Shown here: positions 55,935-63,956 of the stretch, piece after piece
Position numbering within the stretch: the first letter of the stretch is position 1
Layout: every line of letters starts with the position of its first letter
Source: SB11 sp964584305
Lineage (GTDB): Bacteria > Bacteroidota > Bacteroidia > UBA8524
NCBI GenBank assembly: GCA_964584305.1
Contig: CAZOZL010000008.1
Coordinates: 1-64,000 of the forward strand
DNA: 64,000 bases
Direction of reading: 5' to 3'
Notes under the pieces: model-generated
Databases searched by the model: none
Seen by the model: only the letters and a program-made list of their open reading frames with translations
What the model was told of the DNA's origin: nothing
Translations under genes and position numbers: made by a program

Positions 55935-56388
55935 AATATTTGTAGCATAGCGATAGGTTGAAACCTACCGCTTATAAGATCATTACAGTACAAGGTTTTA
56001 ACCCTATATGTTATAGGAAAACAGAGTGCCTTATACCTCATTGGCATAAACAGCCCCCCTGCTTACAGAGTGCCATACTGAATGAAAGGGGCTTGTGTTT
56101 AGTGAAAAAATGACAAAACCCACTCTTTAAAATAGGCGAAAACTGCCATTTACAGTAGCTTAATTCACATTTTTATGCCTAAGTGGTGTGGACAAACAAC
56201 CCTGCCCTTTTCTTTAGTTTATACCATCGGTGATTTTATTTATATTTTTGGGTTAAAACTCAAAAAAAACAGTACTTCTTGTTCATTTCTGTAATCACAA
56301 TTGCTAAACGCCTTGCTACTGTTGAAAACGGATATAAGTATAGATTTTGCAGTACACTAATTTTATACTCTGAAAACTACAGTACATT
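55935..56388. other. Intergenic region with palindrome copy 3
   Basis: About 450 bases with no convincing gene. Palindrome copy 3 is at 55945-55973, followed by a short related tract (ACAAGGTTTTAACCCTA near 55990). Beyond that I see nothing until the start of the response regulator gene. Confidence 0.6.
55945..55973. repeat. Interspersed AGGTTGAAACCT palindrome, copy 3 (inverted)
   Basis: GCGATAGGTTGAAACCTACC, followed by GC, is the reverse complement of the type seen at 35131 and 50014. It lies just past rlmN. Confidence 0.6.
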
Positions 56389-56802
56389 ATGACTACAAAA
56401 AACATACTTGCTTGTTTAATTGATGATGACCGTGTGCACGCCTTTGTGGTTGAGCGTATGCTGAAAAAAACAGCTAATTGTAAAGATTTAATGGTGTTTG
56501 ATGATGGCACACACGCCCTACATTATTTCAAAAAAACTACTGATATTGATAAAATACCTGATATAATATTTTTGGATATAAATATGCCTGTGCTTGATGG
56601 GTGGGAGTTTTTAGACGAGTTTGCAAAAATAAAGGACTCATTACCAAAAAAAATTGATATATATATGGTAAGCTCATCAAACAACCCGTTTGATAAGGCA
56701 AGGGCAAAATCATTAAAGCTGGTTACAGATTATATTCCTAAGCCTATTACTATAAACCACTATTATGCAATATTTAAGCCTGATAGTTTTCAAATGGCTT
56801 AA
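56389..56802 (+). CDS. Orphan single-domain response regulator
   Basis: 137 residues, receiver only. The acidic pair is in LIDDDRVHAF, the phosphoacceptor Asp63 in FLDINMPVLDGWEF, and the conserved Ser and Lys are in MVSSSNN and DYIPKPIT. No kinase or output domain is adjacent. It belongs to the small-receiver type common in Bacteroidota, which act as phosphate shuttles. A weak AGATTTTG word about 45 bases upstream is the only promoter hint. Confidence 0.92.
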   Translation: MTTKNILACLIDDDRVHAFVVERMLKKTANCKDLMVFDDGTHALHYFKKTTDIDKIPDIIFLDINMPVLDGWEFLDEFAKIKDSLPKKIDIYMVSSSNNPFDKARAKSLKLVTDYIPKPITINHYYAIFKPDSFQMA

Positions 56803-56831
56803 AGGGTTGCATACTTAACACCCATGTTCAT

Positions 56832-56856
56832 AGCCTGCTTTTTGTGGGCTTTTTTA
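56832..56856 (+). terminator. Terminator of the orphan response regulator
   Basis: AGCCTGC with GTGGGCT (two G-U pairs) around a T-loop, followed by TTTTTTAGTTTT. It lies 30 bases after the stop. Confidence 0.6.
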
Positions 56857-56900
56857 GTTTTATTGTCCCTTTACGAAATAAGTTGACACAAAACTTCCCG

Positions 56901-58127
56901 TTACTCTATATCCGTACTTAAAATATAGCGGCAAATGCGCCCGTTACCCTTATCGGCAACATATACAATTTTTCTAAAATAGCATACACCACTGGGTTCT
57001 TTAAACTGGAAAGGGCCGCTGCCTGTACCACCAAAAGAGGTGATAAGTTGCTTGCGTGAAGCGAAGTTTGCGGGCGAGTTAACCCCTTCAAACCCTTGGC
57101 GTGTAAACTGGTATAATGAGTCTTTTGCGGCATCTGTTATAAAAACATAGCCCGTAGCATCAGGTGCTATAAATATATCGCTGGGCAAACCAAAACGGAA
57201 GGATTGGTACAAAAACCGATTGCTTTTTGTAGTATCAAAGTTTAAAAGGTCTGTATTTTCGCCATAAAACCTTGAGCCAATATCAGGGTCAAAATTTTCT
57301 TTAATCCAAAGTACTCTATACTCAACCACAGGGTTAGGGTCGGCTTGGCAAAGCAAAAAGTCTCTACTTTGGTCAACGCCAAATAGCCGCTGTGGTGGTG
57401 CAGCAAAACCAGCAATTGAAGACACCCCCAAACAAGAGCGAAGGCTGGATGTTTGCGGGTTAAGCCCATTGGTATGCCCTGTGTTTACCCCATCAGGACT
57501 AAACTGCAAAATAGTATTATCAGGCCACGCTGTTGAGCCGAAACTATTGTTTGGACCTGTGCGAGAGACGTATAGGGTATTGTCTTCTAAAGTGGCTAAC
57601 CCTGTAAAGCTAACCGCCTCATCATCAGCCCCCCTAAAAGCCACTTGCCTACGTGAGGCATCATCAAAAGGATGTATTAGTGTATCTATAAAAAAAGGTC
57701 CATCTGCGGCAGATGAGTTTGTAATATGGTAAACGGCGGGCAGCACATAGTCTTGCCCGCCAATGGTTTGTTTTACCCTCCCCGCAACGTATAAGTGCAG
57801 GCGACGGTCTTGCACCACATCAGTAGCCCCAAGTATGGGTATTAACCTATGGCGAGTTCCCTTTTGGTCAAGTATATGCACTCCTTCATCAGATACTATA
57901 TATACCATCTCATCATACCCCACATAAACGTCTATGGGGTTACTAAATCCTTCAAAAAAGGGCAGCACTGGCACATAGCCCACATTTTGAGGAACAAGGG
58001 TAGGGTCTATTCTGCCTTGTTCAAAAATTTCGGCGGTGCTTTCATCGTCTTTATCACCAAATAAAAAACCACACGATGATGCGGTAATCAAAACAAGGAA
58101 ACTAATTATATATACTTTATACTTCAC
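56901..58127 (-). CDS. Predicted surface lipoprotein with NHL-type beta-propeller
   Basis: A 408-residue protein with a lipoprotein signal (LVLITASSCGF; acylated Cys at residue 19). The rest has repeated strands spaced like an NHL or six-bladed propeller: NPIDVYVGYDEMVYIVSDEG, DATGYVFITDAAKDSLYQF and FKEPSGVCYFRKIVYVADKG. No catalytic motif is seen. The start is a GTG that shares its first base with the upstream stop (TAGTG), so it is translationally coupled to the PorV-like gene. The pair probably works at the outer membrane. Other members of this family are uncharacterised. Confidence 0.75.
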   Translation of the reverse strand: MKYKVYIISFLVLITASSCGFLFGDKDDESTAEIFEQGRIDPTLVPQNVGYVPVLPFFEGFSNPIDVYVGYDEMVYIVSDEGVHILDQKGTRHRLIPILGATDVVQDRRLHLYVAGRVKQTIGGQDYVLPAVYHITNSSAADGPFFIDTLIHPFDDASRRQVAFRGADDEAVSFTGLATLEDNTLYVSRTGPNNSFGSTAWPDNTILQFSPDGVNTGHTNGLNPQTSSLRSCLGVSSIAGFAAPPQRLFGVDQSRDFLLCQADPNPVVEYRVLWIKENFDPDIGSRFYGENTDLLNFDTTKSNRFLYQSFRFGLPSDIFIAPDATGYVFITDAAKDSLYQFTRQGFEGVNSPANFASRKQLITSFGGTGSGPFQFKEPSGVCYFRKIVYVADKGNGRICRYILSTDIE

Positions 58128-59128
58128 TATTTTAATTGTAAGCCCAATGATAAGCGATGTACATTGCCCAGTCGGACTTTGTTGTTTAAACTATAATCAA
58201 TGGTGATTTTCCCAAATCTACGTGGAAAAACTACTCCTAATCCCAACGGGGGAAATCCAAGCTCATCTTGCCCAAATTTGTACCCAGTACGTAAGTAAAG
58301 CATTTTTTTAAGAAAATACTCTGCCCCAAGTGCAAGGGTTTCATTATTATCAGTAGGGTGATTAAGCTGTACTGAAACTCTTAGGTTTTGTTTCGCTTTT
58401 TGTATCACATCTATCGATGCGCCTATACGAAAAGTTGTTGGCACTGATACACTTTCAAAGTTTTCAATCTCTTCTGCACCTGTTGTTTTTAATATGGTAG
58501 CCTTGCCGCTTGGCTCTACATTAATACCAAAATTGGTTAGCGTTACGGCAAACCGAAGATTACGTACTTCTTTTATAAGATAATCTAAACCTAAGTCAAA
58601 CATTACATTATTGGTGGCTATGCCCGCCATCCCCTCACGGGCATATTTACCCGTAATACCAAAGGTGAAATTACTGGTTAGTATGCGTGCATACGATGCG
58701 CTTACTACTATGCTTGAGGGAGAAAACACACGCCCTGTTCCCGTAGGTTGAAACTCCGTAGTTTCTTCCATTTCACCTGCATTAAGCGACATTACATTAA
58801 CTCCCCAAAAAGCCTGTTGACTGCTACGCATACCAAAAGCTCCCCAAGCCATGTTTATCCCTGCAAAATATAATGTATTGCCCGCCTGAAAATGATATTT
58901 AGCCGTATCTATCCTTGATAACGCCGCAGGATTCCAGTACATAGCACTTAAATCATTAACCGTAGAAATATAACTACCAGCCATGCCCATACTCCTAGCA
59001 TCGGGGGCTATTTTTAAAAACTGCATCCCAGTAGTACCAGTACGTGAGTCTCCAAACGAAGGTAATACTTGGCAATAACCTGTAAAGGCTACAAAAAAAA
59101 CGGCTATGGTTAATACTATTTGTTTCAC
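58127..59128 (-). CDS. PorV/PorQ-family outer-membrane beta-barrel protein
   Basis: 333 residues with a signal peptide (TIAVFFVAFTGYCQ) and a long set of amphipathic strands. The N-terminal FLKIAPDARSMGMAG and the early MYWNPAALSRID are typical of the PorV family, whose best known member is a shuttle in type IX secretion. The C-terminus ends in an aromatic-rich strand pattern (VHRLSLGLQLK). I chose the GTG at 59128. An upstream TTG (59143) adds five residues that overlap a promoter-like word. It is the first gene of a coupled pair with the propeller lipoprotein. Whether it serves T9SS or acts as a general barrel cannot be told. Confidence 0.85.
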   Translation of the reverse strand: MKQIVLTIAVFFVAFTGYCQVLPSFGDSRTGTTGMQFLKIAPDARSMGMAGSYISTVNDLSAMYWNPAALSRIDTAKYHFQAGNTLYFAGINMAWGAFGMRSSQQAFWGVNVMSLNAGEMEETTEFQPTGTGRVFSPSSIVVSASYARILTSNFTFGITGKYAREGMAGIATNNVMFDLGLDYLIKEVRNLRFAVTLTNFGINVEPSGKATILKTTGAEEIENFESVSVPTTFRIGASIDVIQKAKQNLRVSVQLNHPTDNNETLALGAEYFLKKMLYLRTGYKFGQDELGFPPLGLGVVFPRRFGKITIDYSLNNKVRLGNVHRLSLGLQLK

Positions 59129-59227
59129 TAAAAAGCAGTGCAAATTACCACCTTTTTAGTAGTTTTTTGAGTTATCGTATTGTTAATTTTGTGATTTAAA
59201 ACACGACTAGCTATCCCCGCTAATCTA

Positions 59228-59259
59228 TTGGTACTAAATAGCAAATACAACTATCTTTG
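59228..59259 (+). promoter_or_regulatory. Promoter of the di-haem peroxidase gene
   Basis: TTG at 59228-59230, a 21-base spacer and TATCTTTG at 59252-59259, a full match to the Bacteroidota consensus. The ATG at 59269 follows only 9 bases later, so the leader would be nearly absent. Confidence 0.6.
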
Positions 59260-59268
59260 CACTGTCTT

Positions 59269-60210
59269 ATGAAAAAGCCTGTATTCATCATTTTTATAGT
59301 ACTGCTAATTGTTGTTGGTTTTGCTTTTGTGCCAAAACCCAATACAAAAGAACCGCTAAATGCTGCTGCATTGGGTGAAATACTGTTTTTCGATACCCTG
59401 CTCTCTAGCGATTATACTATAAGCTGTGCCAGTTGCCACATACCTAAATATGGTTTTGCTGATACCGTTGCCCTCAGCTTGGGAGTAGGGGATAAAAGAA
59501 CTAAAAGAAACTCGCCAACGGTAATGAATGTGCTTGCTCGCTCCAGCTTTTTTTGGGACGGCAGAGCACAAACCTTAGAAGAACAAGCACTGCAACCCAT
59601 TAGCAACCCCAACGAGATGAACCTACCTATTGCTGAGGCTGTGAAACGATTAAAAAACAACGCAACCTATGTCCAGTATTTTAAAAATATTTTTGGTGAG
59701 TTGCCCAGCAAAACAAACTTAGGGAAAGCCATTGCCGCTTTTGAACAGACATTAGAAACATCATCCACCCATTTTGATAGGTATATTGAAGAGATAGACA
59801 GTTTTACCGAAAGTGAAAAACGTGGACACACTATTTTTAATGAAAAAGGAAAGTGCTTTGATTGCCATTTTGGACCTGATTTTACTGGCGATGCCTTTAA
59901 AAATATTGGCTTGTTTAATGGTAAAGATTTAAACGACTCGGGCAGGTATAAAATATCTAATAGTAAAACGGATATGGGTGCTTTTAAAGTGCCTGGGCTA
60001 CGAAACATTGCTGTAACAGCACCCTATATGCACAACGGTATGTTTAAAACACTACGTGAAGTAATTGACTATTATAACACCCCTGACACGTTTGTTGCCA
60101 ACTCAATAAACAGGGATATACTTTTGCAAAAACCTTTGGGACTAACTGAACAGGAAAAGCAAGATTTAGAAGCGTTTTTACTTGCCCTTACCGATGATAG
60201 GTTTAAGTAA
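59269..60210 (+). CDS. Di-haem cytochrome c peroxidase (MauG/CCP family)
   Basis: 313 residues, exported or membrane-anchored by an N-terminal helix (FIIFIVLLIVVGFAF). Two haem c sites: CASCH at 53-57 and CFDCH at 196-200. LGEILFFDTLLSSDYTISC, RNSPTVMNV, FFWDGRAQTLEEQA and VPGLRNIAVTAPYMHNG are the standard family words. Reduces peroxide using a periplasmic electron donor. The start is the ATG at 59269. An upstream TTG would add four residues inside the promoter element. Confidence 0.93.
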   Translation: MKKPVFIIFIVLLIVVGFAFVPKPNTKEPLNAAALGEILFFDTLLSSDYTISCASCHIPKYGFADTVALSLGVGDKRTKRNSPTVMNVLARSSFFWDGRAQTLEEQALQPISNPNEMNLPIAEAVKRLKNNATYVQYFKNIFGELPSKTNLGKAIAAFEQTLETSSTHFDRYIEEIDSFTESEKRGHTIFNEKGKCFDCHFGPDFTGDAFKNIGLFNGKDLNDSGRYKISNSKTDMGAFKVPGLRNIAVTAPYMHNGMFKTLREVIDYYNTPDTFVANSINRDILLQKPLGLTEQEKQDLEAFLLALTDDRFK

Positions 60211-60298
60211 AATACTAATTGTGCTTACTTTTTTTTTACAAAATGAATAAAAACCAACCCGACGGCAATTATTTAAATCAAAAAAATGTAAATAATCT

Positions 60299-60306
60299 TA
60301 CATTTG
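60299..60306 (+). promoter_or_regulatory. Possible -7 element of the RluD-type gene
   Basis: TACATTTG matches TAnnTTTG. No TTG lies at the usual upstream distance. A transcript would include the hairpin at 60320-60342. Confidence 0.35.
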
Positions 60307-60319
60307 TGATGTACTATCA

Positions 60320-60342
60320 AAAAAAGCAAGGAGTGCTTTTTT
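60320..60342 (+). terminator. Hairpin with T-run between peroxidase and RluD-type genes
   Basis: AAAAAAGCA with TGCTTTTTT around a 5-base loop. It could end the peroxidase transcript (110 bases downstream) or sit in the leader of the next gene as an attenuator. Confidence 0.4.
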
Positions 60343-60373
60343 GAGCAATTAATGTACTTAATGGAAAACATGG

Positions 60374-61450
60374 ATGGTAGATATGATAAGTGAAGACGGA
60401 TTTAACCTGAACCAGTTTTTGGAAGAAAAAGAAAAAGAACAAGATGAACTGTATGAACACCACCGCATAATAGTTGATGCAGGGCAGAGCCTTTTGCGGG
60501 TTGATAAATTTTTAATGTCGCGCCTGCAACACGTTAGCCGCAGCAAAGTGCAAGCCGCTGCCGCTGCAAGTAGTATTTTGGTAAATGAAAACCCCGTAAA
60601 ACCCAGCTATAAGGTGAAACCCGGTGATATTATTACCGTTGTTTTGGCAACCCCGCCAAGAGATACCGCTATTTATCCTGAAAACATCCCAATAAAAGTG
60701 GTGTATGAAGACAATGACATTATACTGGTAAATAAAGAACCTGGTATAGTAGTACACCCTGGATTTAATAACTATACAGGCACTTTGATAAATGCGCTGG
60801 CGTGGCATTTTGAAGGGCAAAACGTAGAGACAAAAGAGCCTTCGCCATACTTGGTACACCGCATTGATAAAAACACCAGTGGTTTACTGGTAGTTGCCAA
60901 AAACGAAGATGCTATGGCGGGCTTGGCACAGCAGTTTTTTGACCATAGTATAGAGCGGAAATACAACGCCCTTGTTTGGGGTGATTTTGAGGAAGATAGC
61001 GGCACAATTACAGGGCATTTAGCGCGCCACCCAAAAAACCGATTAGAAATGACTGTTTTTGAAGATGGTAGCCAAGGCAAAAACGCCATTACCCACTACA
61101 AGGTTTTAGAGCGTTTCCACTACGTTACACTGGTAGAGTGCCAGCTTGAAACAGGGCGTACTCACCAAATACGAGCGCATATGCGCTATATTGGGCATCC
61201 TATTTTTAGTGATGAGATGTATGGAGGTAATAGGGTGGTAAAAGGTACTACTTTTAGTAAATACAAGCAGTTTATCGACAATTGTTTTGAGTTGATACCC
61301 CGCCAAGCTCTGCACGCTAAAACCTTAGGCTTTGTTCATCCAGAAACGAAAGAAAAAGTATTTTTTGAAGCTCCACTACCTGCCGATTTTAAAGCTGTTT
61401 TAGACAAATGGCGCAAATACATAGAATACAAACCCGATATTGAAGAATAG
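60374..61450 (+). CDS. Ribosomal large-subunit pseudouridine synthase (RluD type)
   Basis: Makes pseudouridines in 23S rRNA. The 358-residue protein has an S4 RNA-binding domain (about 35-100; LRVDKFLMSRLQHVSRSKVQ) and the RluA/RluD catalytic domain with the active Asp in LVHRIDKNTSGLLVVAK. GRTHQIRAHMRYIGHPIFSD completes the family motif. A Glu/Lys-rich N-terminal helix (NQFLEEKEKEQDELYEHH) precedes the S4 domain. The rluD/rluC/rluB subtype cannot be fixed by eye; the length favours RluD. Confidence 0.92.
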   Translation: MVDMISEDGFNLNQFLEEKEKEQDELYEHHRIIVDAGQSLLRVDKFLMSRLQHVSRSKVQAAAAASSILVNENPVKPSYKVKPGDIITVVLATPPRDTAIYPENIPIKVVYEDNDIILVNKEPGIVVHPGFNNYTGTLINALAWHFEGQNVETKEPSPYLVHRIDKNTSGLLVVAKNEDAMAGLAQQFFDHSIERKYNALVWGDFEEDSGTITGHLARHPKNRLEMTVFEDGSQGKNAITHYKVLERFHYVTLVECQLETGRTHQIRAHMRYIGHPIFSDEMYGGNRVVKGTTFSKYKQFIDNCFELIPRQALHAKTLGFVHPETKEKVFFEAPLPADFKAVLDKWRKYIEYKPDIEE

Positions 61451-61842
61451 GCTATTGTTACTTTTTTTTCTGATGGGATAATTCTAACTGACTAAAATCA
61501 AGTTGCTTACAAAAATTACGATATAAAACAGGACTTAAAGTACTGCTTTGAGCTATAATCACAGTAGAGGAGGGTTTCATCCTATTTCGATATTAAAAAG
61601 GCTCTTGCCGTAAAAACGTGCCTAAAAAGGTTAAACTACCTGCAAACCCCTACCACTGTATTGCGGCTTTTACCTGAGCTACAATTTGGCTTCCCCTTAA
61701 GGGGAAGGGTACTTATTTGGTAGTGCTAATAGTTAATTTGGAAGGGGTTATATAAGGTAGACTCTTGCCTTTGCAGGAATGACGGAGAGGTGCGTAGCCA
61801 GTTATGCTCTGCCCTTACATAATGCACTATATCGAAATTGGA
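61451..61842. other. Intergenic region with MITE-like copy 2
   Basis: About 390 bases without a convincing gene. The MITE-like element (61645-61749) occupies the middle. After it comes a short tract, GCAGGAATGACGGAG (near 61770), similar to known intergenic repeats. The last bases precede the rsgA stop. Confidence 0.6.
61645..61749. repeat. MITE-like 105-base element, copy 2
   Basis: The ends AACCCCTACCAC and TTTGGAAGGGGTT are inverted. The interior shares ACAATTTGGCTTCCCCTT and GTACTTATTTG with copy 1 at 35196. Contains a perfect 18-base palindrome, CTTCCCCTTAAGGGGAAG, at 61690-61707. There are no coding parts. Confidence 0.75.
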
Positions 61843-62766
61843 TTAATTATGGTTGTCCTTGTTTTGCAGGATACTGAGGTAGCTATAATACCGTTCGGCA
61901 TTAATTTCGTTTTTCTCAACGGCTGTTTTTATTGCGCAATCGGGCTCGTTTACGTGCTGGCAATTATTAAACTTGCAGTGTTGCATTAGCTGCCGCATTT
62001 CTGGAAAATAGTGGGCAAGTAAAGTATGCTCAATATTTACAATGCCCAAGTTTTTAATACCAGGGGTATCTATAATTTTAGCATTAGGTTCTGGCTCAAA
62101 CATTTCTGCAAAGGTGGTGGTGTGTTTTCCTTTGTTTGTTGCTCCAGAAATACCTCCTACTTTTTGCTCTATATTACTCCAAAGTGCATTTAGCAGGGTA
62201 GATTTGCCCACACCCGAATGCCCTGAAACTAAAGATGTTTTTCCTTTAAAAAAGGCTCTAAGTGTTCCAATATTTTGCTTTTCGGTAGCAGAAACTCTAA
62301 AACACTTATACCCCAAAGGTTCAAATATGTTTTCGTAGTACTGTAATAGTTCTAAGCCTTCATCCGCATAAATATCAATTTTATTAAAAATAAGAATGGC
62401 GGGTATATGATAGGCTTCGGCAGTTACCAAAAATCTATCAATAAAACCTTGTGAGGTGCGGGGCATTGCTAAGGTTACTACCAAAGCGGCTACATCAAGG
62501 TTTGCGGCTATAATATGGGTTTGTTTGCTAAGGTTATTACTTTTACGAATAATGTAGTTTTTACGCTCGTGCAATGTATTAATCATTGCGTAGTTTTCAC
62601 TCCCCTTTTCGGGTTCAATATTTACGCTGTCGCCAACGGCAATTGGGTTGGTGCTTTTTATTCCTTTAAGCCTAAATTTTCCTTTTATTCGGGCTTGCCA
62701 TACCTTACCAGTATCGTCTTTTGCTTCGTACCAGCTGCCTGTTGATTTGGTAATGGTGGCTTGCAT
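61843..62766 (-). CDS. rsgA: Ribosome small-subunit GTPase RsgA
   Basis: A late-stage 30S maturation GTPase. The circularly permuted order is visible: NKIDIY (G4), then GHSGVGKSTLLN (G1), then DTPGIKNL (G3), in a 307-residue protein. An OB-fold N-terminus precedes it (GKVWQARIKGKFRLKGI). The Cys-His zinc site lies near the C-terminus (CKFNNCQHVNEPDCAIK). Minus strand, between a repeat-rich gap and metF, with no clear -7 word seen. Confidence 0.96.
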   Translation of the reverse strand: MQATITKSTGSWYEAKDDTGKVWQARIKGKFRLKGIKSTNPIAVGDSVNIEPEKGSENYAMINTLHERKNYIIRKSNNLSKQTHIIAANLDVAALVVTLAMPRTSQGFIDRFLVTAEAYHIPAILIFNKIDIYADEGLELLQYYENIFEPLGYKCFRVSATEKQNIGTLRAFFKGKTSLVSGHSGVGKSTLLNALWSNIEQKVGGISGATNKGKHTTTFAEMFEPEPNAKIIDTPGIKNLGIVNIEHTLLAHYFPEMRQLMQHCKFNNCQHVNEPDCAIKTAVEKNEINAERYYSYLSILQNKDNHN

Positions 62767-62831
62767 AGTTTTCTATTTGCCGTTTTTAGTTAAAAGAATT
62801 GACCTTGAAACATAAACCCCGCAACTTATAT

Positions 62832-63788
62832 TTAAAACACTTCTTTGGCTATTTGCAGTGTAGCCCCGCTTTTGCCCATAGTATAGTAGTGCAAAACGGG
62901 GACTCCTTTTTCTTTTAATTCTTTTGATTGTTGTATAGCCCACTCAATGCCCACTTGCGCTACTTGTTTGTTATCACTGCACGCTTCTACGGCATCTGAT
63001 AGGTCTTCGGGTATATCCATGTGGAATAGGTTGGGCAAAACAAACAATTGTTTTTTGGTGGTTAGTGGTTTTAGCCCAGGTATAATGGGGACGTTAATCC
63101 CTGCTTCTTTACACTTATCTACAAACTCAAAATATTTTGAGTTATCATAAAACATTTGTGTAACTATAAATTTTGCGCCAGCGTCAATTTTTCTTTTCAA
63201 AAAATTCATATCGCTTTTTATGTTTGGCGCATCTTGGTGCTTTTCGGGATACCCCGCTACACCCGCACAAAAATTAGTAGGGAAGGCATCGTCCAACTCA
63301 TCATCAATATAAATGCCGTTGTTCATGTTTTTCACCTGCTCCAACAATTCTAAAGCATTAGCATTTCCATTGCTCTCGGGTTTAAATGTTTTTTCGCCTT
63401 TTGCATTATCTCCTCGCAAGGCAAGCACATTATCTATTCCCAAAAAGGCAAGGTCTATCAAGGCATTTTCTGTTTCCTCTTTGCTAAACCCACCACAAAT
63501 AAGGTGCGGCACTGCATCTACATGGTATTTGTTCATTATGGCAGCACAAATGGCTACTGTGCCAGGGCGTTTTTTGGTAGTTATTTTTCTATATGTACCA
63601 TCGTCCAATTTTTTTTCTATGTATTCTTCGCGGTGGTAGGTAACATCAATAAAATTGGGTTTAAACTCCATTAGGGGGTCTATCCCTTGGTATATACTTT
63701 CAATGCCTTTTCCTTTCAAAGGGGGTAATATCTCAAAAGAAAAAAGGGTTTTGTTTTTGGCGTTGTTTATATGTTCGGTAATCTTCAT
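62832..63788 (-). CDS. metF: 5,10-methylenetetrahydrofolate reductase
   Basis: Reduces methylene-THF to methyl-THF for methionine synthesis, using FAD. The family motifs are FSFEILPPLKGKG at the N-terminus, the Gly-rich LICGGFSKEETENAL, VLALRGDNAKGEK, AGVAGYPEKHQ (the usual Gly-Tyr-Pro-Glu) and FIVTQMFYDN. The 318 residues are normal length. A consensus promoter lies at 63812-63840 (minus strand). The gene stands alone in this window. Confidence 0.96.
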   Translation of the reverse strand: MKITEHINNAKNKTLFSFEILPPLKGKGIESIYQGIDPLMEFKPNFIDVTYHREEYIEKKLDDGTYRKITTKKRPGTVAICAAIMNKYHVDAVPHLICGGFSKEETENALIDLAFLGIDNVLALRGDNAKGEKTFKPESNGNANALELLEQVKNMNNGIYIDDELDDAFPTNFCAGVAGYPEKHQDAPNIKSDMNFLKRKIDAGAKFIVTQMFYDNSKYFEFVDKCKEAGINVPIIPGLKPLTTKKQLFVLPNLFHMDIPEDLSDAVEACSDNKQVAQVGIEWAIQQSKELKEKGVPVLHYYTMGKSGATLQIAKEVF

Positions 63789-63811
63789 TCACCACTTATT
63801 TTATAGTCTCA

Positions 63812-63840
63812 CAAATATAGGGTTTTAGTAGTATGGGCAA
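63812..63840 (-). promoter_or_regulatory. Promoter of metF
   Basis: On the minus strand, TTG (63838-63840), an 18-base spacer and TATATTTG (63812-63819) match the Bacteroidota consensus. The predicted leader is about 17 bases. Confidence 0.6.
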
Positions 63841-63938
63841 ACGTTTGGTATGCAATTGTAATCCACCATATTTTAAAAATGACCTAAAATAAGTATTGCT
63901 TGCGCTTTTTTATGGCAAAACCTCTAATAAGTTTCTGC

Positions 63939-63946
63939 TATTTTTG
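63939..63946 (+). promoter_or_regulatory. -7 element of the truncated gene at the window end
   Basis: TATTTTTG lies 10 bases before the ATG at 63957. No TTG at the usual distance was found. Confidence 0.4.
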
Positions 63947-63956
63947 CATCACTTGT

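Noticed and set aside
59257..59268. TTG start of the peroxidase, four residues upstream
   Set aside because: The TTG is part of the TATCTTTG promoter element; the ATG at 59269 opens a normal signal anchor.
61804..61989. 61-codon plus-strand frame overlapping the rsgA end
   Set aside because: It is largely antisense to rsgA and has no family resemblance.
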